Shown here one piece after another: positions 42,771-45,214 of a stretch of DNA of 45,214 nucleotides. The notes below the pieces were generated by a model that made no database searches, was not told the origin of the DNA, and saw nothing but the letters and a program-made list of their open reading frames with translations. The position numbers were made by a program, and so were the translations under genes. Each line of letters begins with the position of its first letter. The first letter of the stretch is position 1. This DNA comes from Nemertoderma westbladi (Eukaryota > Xenacoelomorpha > Nemertodermatida > Nemertodermatidae): the NCBI GenBank assembly GCA_032718475.1, contig JAUCBJ010004303.1:1-45214 (forward strand), read 5' to 3'.

Positions 42771-44042
42771 TGTTCGCGCTTTCAGACCTTTGGCAGTTTA
42801 ACCCGCCAAATTAGAATGTCTTCTAGATAATAAATCTGCTTTTTAGTCTATGACAAGTATTTGATTCACTACACTAGTCGAAACCAATCCGTGCGCGACC
42901 ATTCACCCGCTGGATATTCCCGGGAGATTGGGTTCGACGGTTTAATTTTTATTGCTATGTAAGCCTAATGTATTATTCGACTGACAGTATTATATAATCT
43001 CTGACAATATTATTTACCTTCGGTAATATTAACAGTTCCTTTAGGACGTGGCGCTTTATCTATATAAACAGAGTTATGACTTAAACTACTCACAACGATA
43101 TGGCTTAATTATAATTCACATATATGGCGCATTCTTTAGGAATTGCTTCTTTAACAGACTCACTCATACACAATGCTGCACAATACTGCACACTAATCTG
43201 CCAATCTTCACTGATTTTAGTCACATATAAAAGGAACACAGGCTGACTCATGTAGGGTCTATCAAATAACATTAGATTCACTTCAAACCACTTTAACATA
43301 AGTCACAATCGTTTATCTGTAACCCTTCTCTCTTACCTTCGGTATATCAAGAACATTGGGTTTCGGGGTTGTTTATCGTTATTCCAAATATAATAATTCA
43401 TCAACCATATTATGAAGAACTGACGGTAAATAGCAGTATAAAATAACTACTGAACACTGATTGTTATGAGTTTGCAATGTTTCAGCAGTCAGCATGTATG
43501 ATCATCAGTCAGCAGTGTCAGTCAGGTATGTTAAAGGTATGATCATCAGTAGATATTTACAGTTAAAGGATATATGCCCTTTATAATTAAACCTACTAGT
43601 GTACGACTAAAAAGCAGTACAGCACAAAAATACTTCCAAGCCGTTCTTTCTTTGGCTCAAGACTGAATGTAAACACTGCACATAGGCATTGCGTCATTTC
43701 TCGGAAATTCTCTGTACAAGGAGCCACAAAAACGCTCTCATTGGCTGACTGAACTGAGAGACGCCGTAGAACAAAGGAAATCAACACGTATGAATGTCAG
43801 CTGTTAACCGTAGTCATAGTAACTACTGTTCAAGAGTAGCTATCACCCTTTTGCGTCACGAATTGCCATAGAATCATAAAATATGCCTTTCACAGTACAC
43901 ATACGGAGGAAATAGGTCTTAGATCCTCTAAAAACACCGATACAGCAATAATACGGTCTCTTACACTTATTAAATCAACTACAGAGTATTTTAATGTAAA
44001 AGATAATAAAAATAACGGGGCAATTCAGCAAAGGCTTTTACA
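42771..44042 (-). repeat. 5' LTR of the BEL element
   Basis: 1272 bp. On the element strand it starts TGTAAAAGCC and ends GCGCGAACA. Followed on the right by target duplication AGATG (44043-44047). Confidence 0.9.
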
Positions 44043-45214
44043 AGATGTGTGCATTGTACTTGACACAATGAACCCGGCGTAGCATTCTTGTGAATGTGCC
44101 ATCCAGAGATTTGGTGTCCTCAGCAGTTAGAGCCCAGCATGGACTCCCGTAGAGGAGTACTGGAACTACTGCTGCTCTAAATAATCGGACCTTAAGTTTC
44201 CGATTAATTCTCGGTGACTTCCAAATCCTGGAAAGCGTATTCAAGGCTGCCCATGCCTTTCCCTTACGTATTCGAAGGTCCTCACCTGACTTCCGGATCC
44301 ATGATCCCAGGTAACAGAAGTCGTCCACATGCTCAAGCATACCATCCTTTGAGCTTATGCTCATCCGATCAGAGACTTGCTGAGGACTTTCAAAGTTAAC
44401 TGTCAGAATTTTGGTCTTTCTGGAGTTAATAAAAATACCAACACTAGAAGCAGCATGTTCTAATTAGCTGAGGAGCCGTTGGGCTCCCTCTAATGATTCT
44501 GAGAGCACTCCTAAGTCATCAGCAAAGTCTAGATCAGTTAGGTACTTGGCAGGATTTCCTCGACTTCTGGAGCCAGTAGGTGGAGTTATCATCACCCCAT
44601 CATCATTATAATGATCTAAGGACATGCGTAGAACATAGTCAACCACAATAATGAACAAGAATGGTGCAAGTGTGTCTCCTTGGAGGACGCCCCATAACAC
44701 TTCAAATGGTTCTGTGTCACCGTCAACAGTAGACACAAATGTTGTCGAACCATTGTATACTGATCTGATTGCTGCAATAATTTCATCAGGAATCCCATAT
44801 AATGAAAGTATGCTGAACATACGTGAGCGAGAGACTGAATCAAAGGCCTTGAAGAAGTCAACAAAGATAACAGCCAGATGCCTGTCTTTCTTTTTTGATA
44901 ACTCTTCAATTATCCTTCTAAGTGCCAAAATGGGCTCCATGGTCCCACGACCTTTACGGAACCCATTCTGATTTCCACGGAGCAGTCTCTCAATGGGATC
45001 CCTGATGCGATTTAATAGAATCCTATTGTATAGCTTTGAAGCAATCGAGATCAATGAGATTCCCCGAAAAGAACCATAGAGTGTTAGGTTGCCCTTCTTG
45101 GGAACTGGCACCAACTTATTTGTTTTCATTTCTTGTGGGACTCTTGTTGTTCGGTACATGTCTACTATGATGAGATAGATGAGCTTTAAACACTGAGGTA
45201 TTTTAAAGACCTCA
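44043..45214 (-). mobile_element. LINE L1w copy C, RT part (continues beyond window)
   Basis: The same LINE insertion as 31830-32173. Nearly identical to 13110-14220 of copy B but keeps bases lost there (around 44110 and 44740). RT motifs: V-D-F-F-K-A-F-D-S-V, L-Q-G-D-T-L-A-P, F-A-D-D. A stop codon at 44464-44466 interrupts the frame where copy B reads Ser, so this copy is also dead. The 5' end lies outside the window. Confidence 0.9.

Larger units (their letters stand above)
32174..44042 (-). mobile_element. 11.9-kb BEL/Pao-type LTR retrotransposon, RT and integrase core lost
   Basis: Two long LTRs (32174-33454 and 42771-44042), identical except for roughly ten substitutions and a few short indels, begin and end with TG/CA. 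They are flanked by the 5-bp target duplication AGATG (32169-32173 and 44043-44047). The coding strand is minus, so the right LTR is the 5' LTR. Internal order: leader 42770-40598, Gag-protease ORF 40597-36470, 3' region 36469-33455. It splits LINE copy C. It lacks RT, RNase H and the integrase catalytic core, so it must be non-autonomous although the LTRs indicate recent insertion. Confidence 0.9.

Overview
The window looks like AT-rich chromosomal DNA from a metazoan, most likely an invertebrate. Evidence: spliced coding exons with EGF and ShK-type cysteine modules, AATAAA signals, APE-type LINEs, BEL/Pao and Ty3/gypsy LTR elements, a Penelope-like element, long minisatellites, and no operons or prokaryotic genes. 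The species cannot be fixed from sequence alone. Most of the 45 kb is transposable-element sequence; host coding sequence is limited to a few exons on the + strand. LAYOUT: 1-640 is an old antisense LINE fragment (family 'L1w', my local name). 888-1993 is the terminal exon of a secreted cysteine-rich host gene. 2-7.3 kb is non-coding AT-rich DNA with poly-C tracts and G-rich inverted arms. 7.28-7.99 kb is a decayed copy of a multicopy CXC-cysteine protein. 8-11.7 kb shows nothing recognisable. 11.7-12.33 kb is the C-terminal RLE-like nuclease region of another retroelement. 12.335-16.1 kb is a near full-length but broken L1w LINE on the - strand, itself interrupted by a 408-bp insert carrying a hammerhead-ribozyme fold between pol III-like A and B boxes. 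17.36-18.55 kb is a 39-bp minisatellite. 18.94-20.48 kb is a 36-bp minisatellite split by a 1.3-kb gypsy deletion derivative. 20.58-20.71 kb is a candidate host terminal exon. 21.37-25.14 kb is a second LINE family with one long frame broken by only two stops. 26.22-26.76 kb holds two candidate host exons, followed in the presumed intron by a 42-bp minisatellite. 28.73-30.19 kb holds remnants of BEL and LINE reverse transcriptases. 30.43-45.2 kb is a three-layer nest: a Penelope-like element hit by an L1w LINE, itself hit by an 11.9-kb BEL/Pao element with about 99% identical LTRs and a 5-bp target duplication. The BEL element keeps an open 1375-codon Gag-protease frame but has lost RT, RNase H and the integrase core, and carries an unidentified decayed reading region near its 3' LTR. 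The strongest lead is the 408-bp insert at 12697-13104. It has a 10-bp target duplication, a 63-bp perfect terminal redundancy around a 340-bp unit, a type-I hammerhead fold with a minimal stem III (one core base changed), A/B-box matches and a T6 run. Together these suggest a retrozyme- or SINE-like element copied from a circular RNA. A second curiosity is that this insert and the BEL element entered two different L1w copies only a few bases apart in LINE coordinates.
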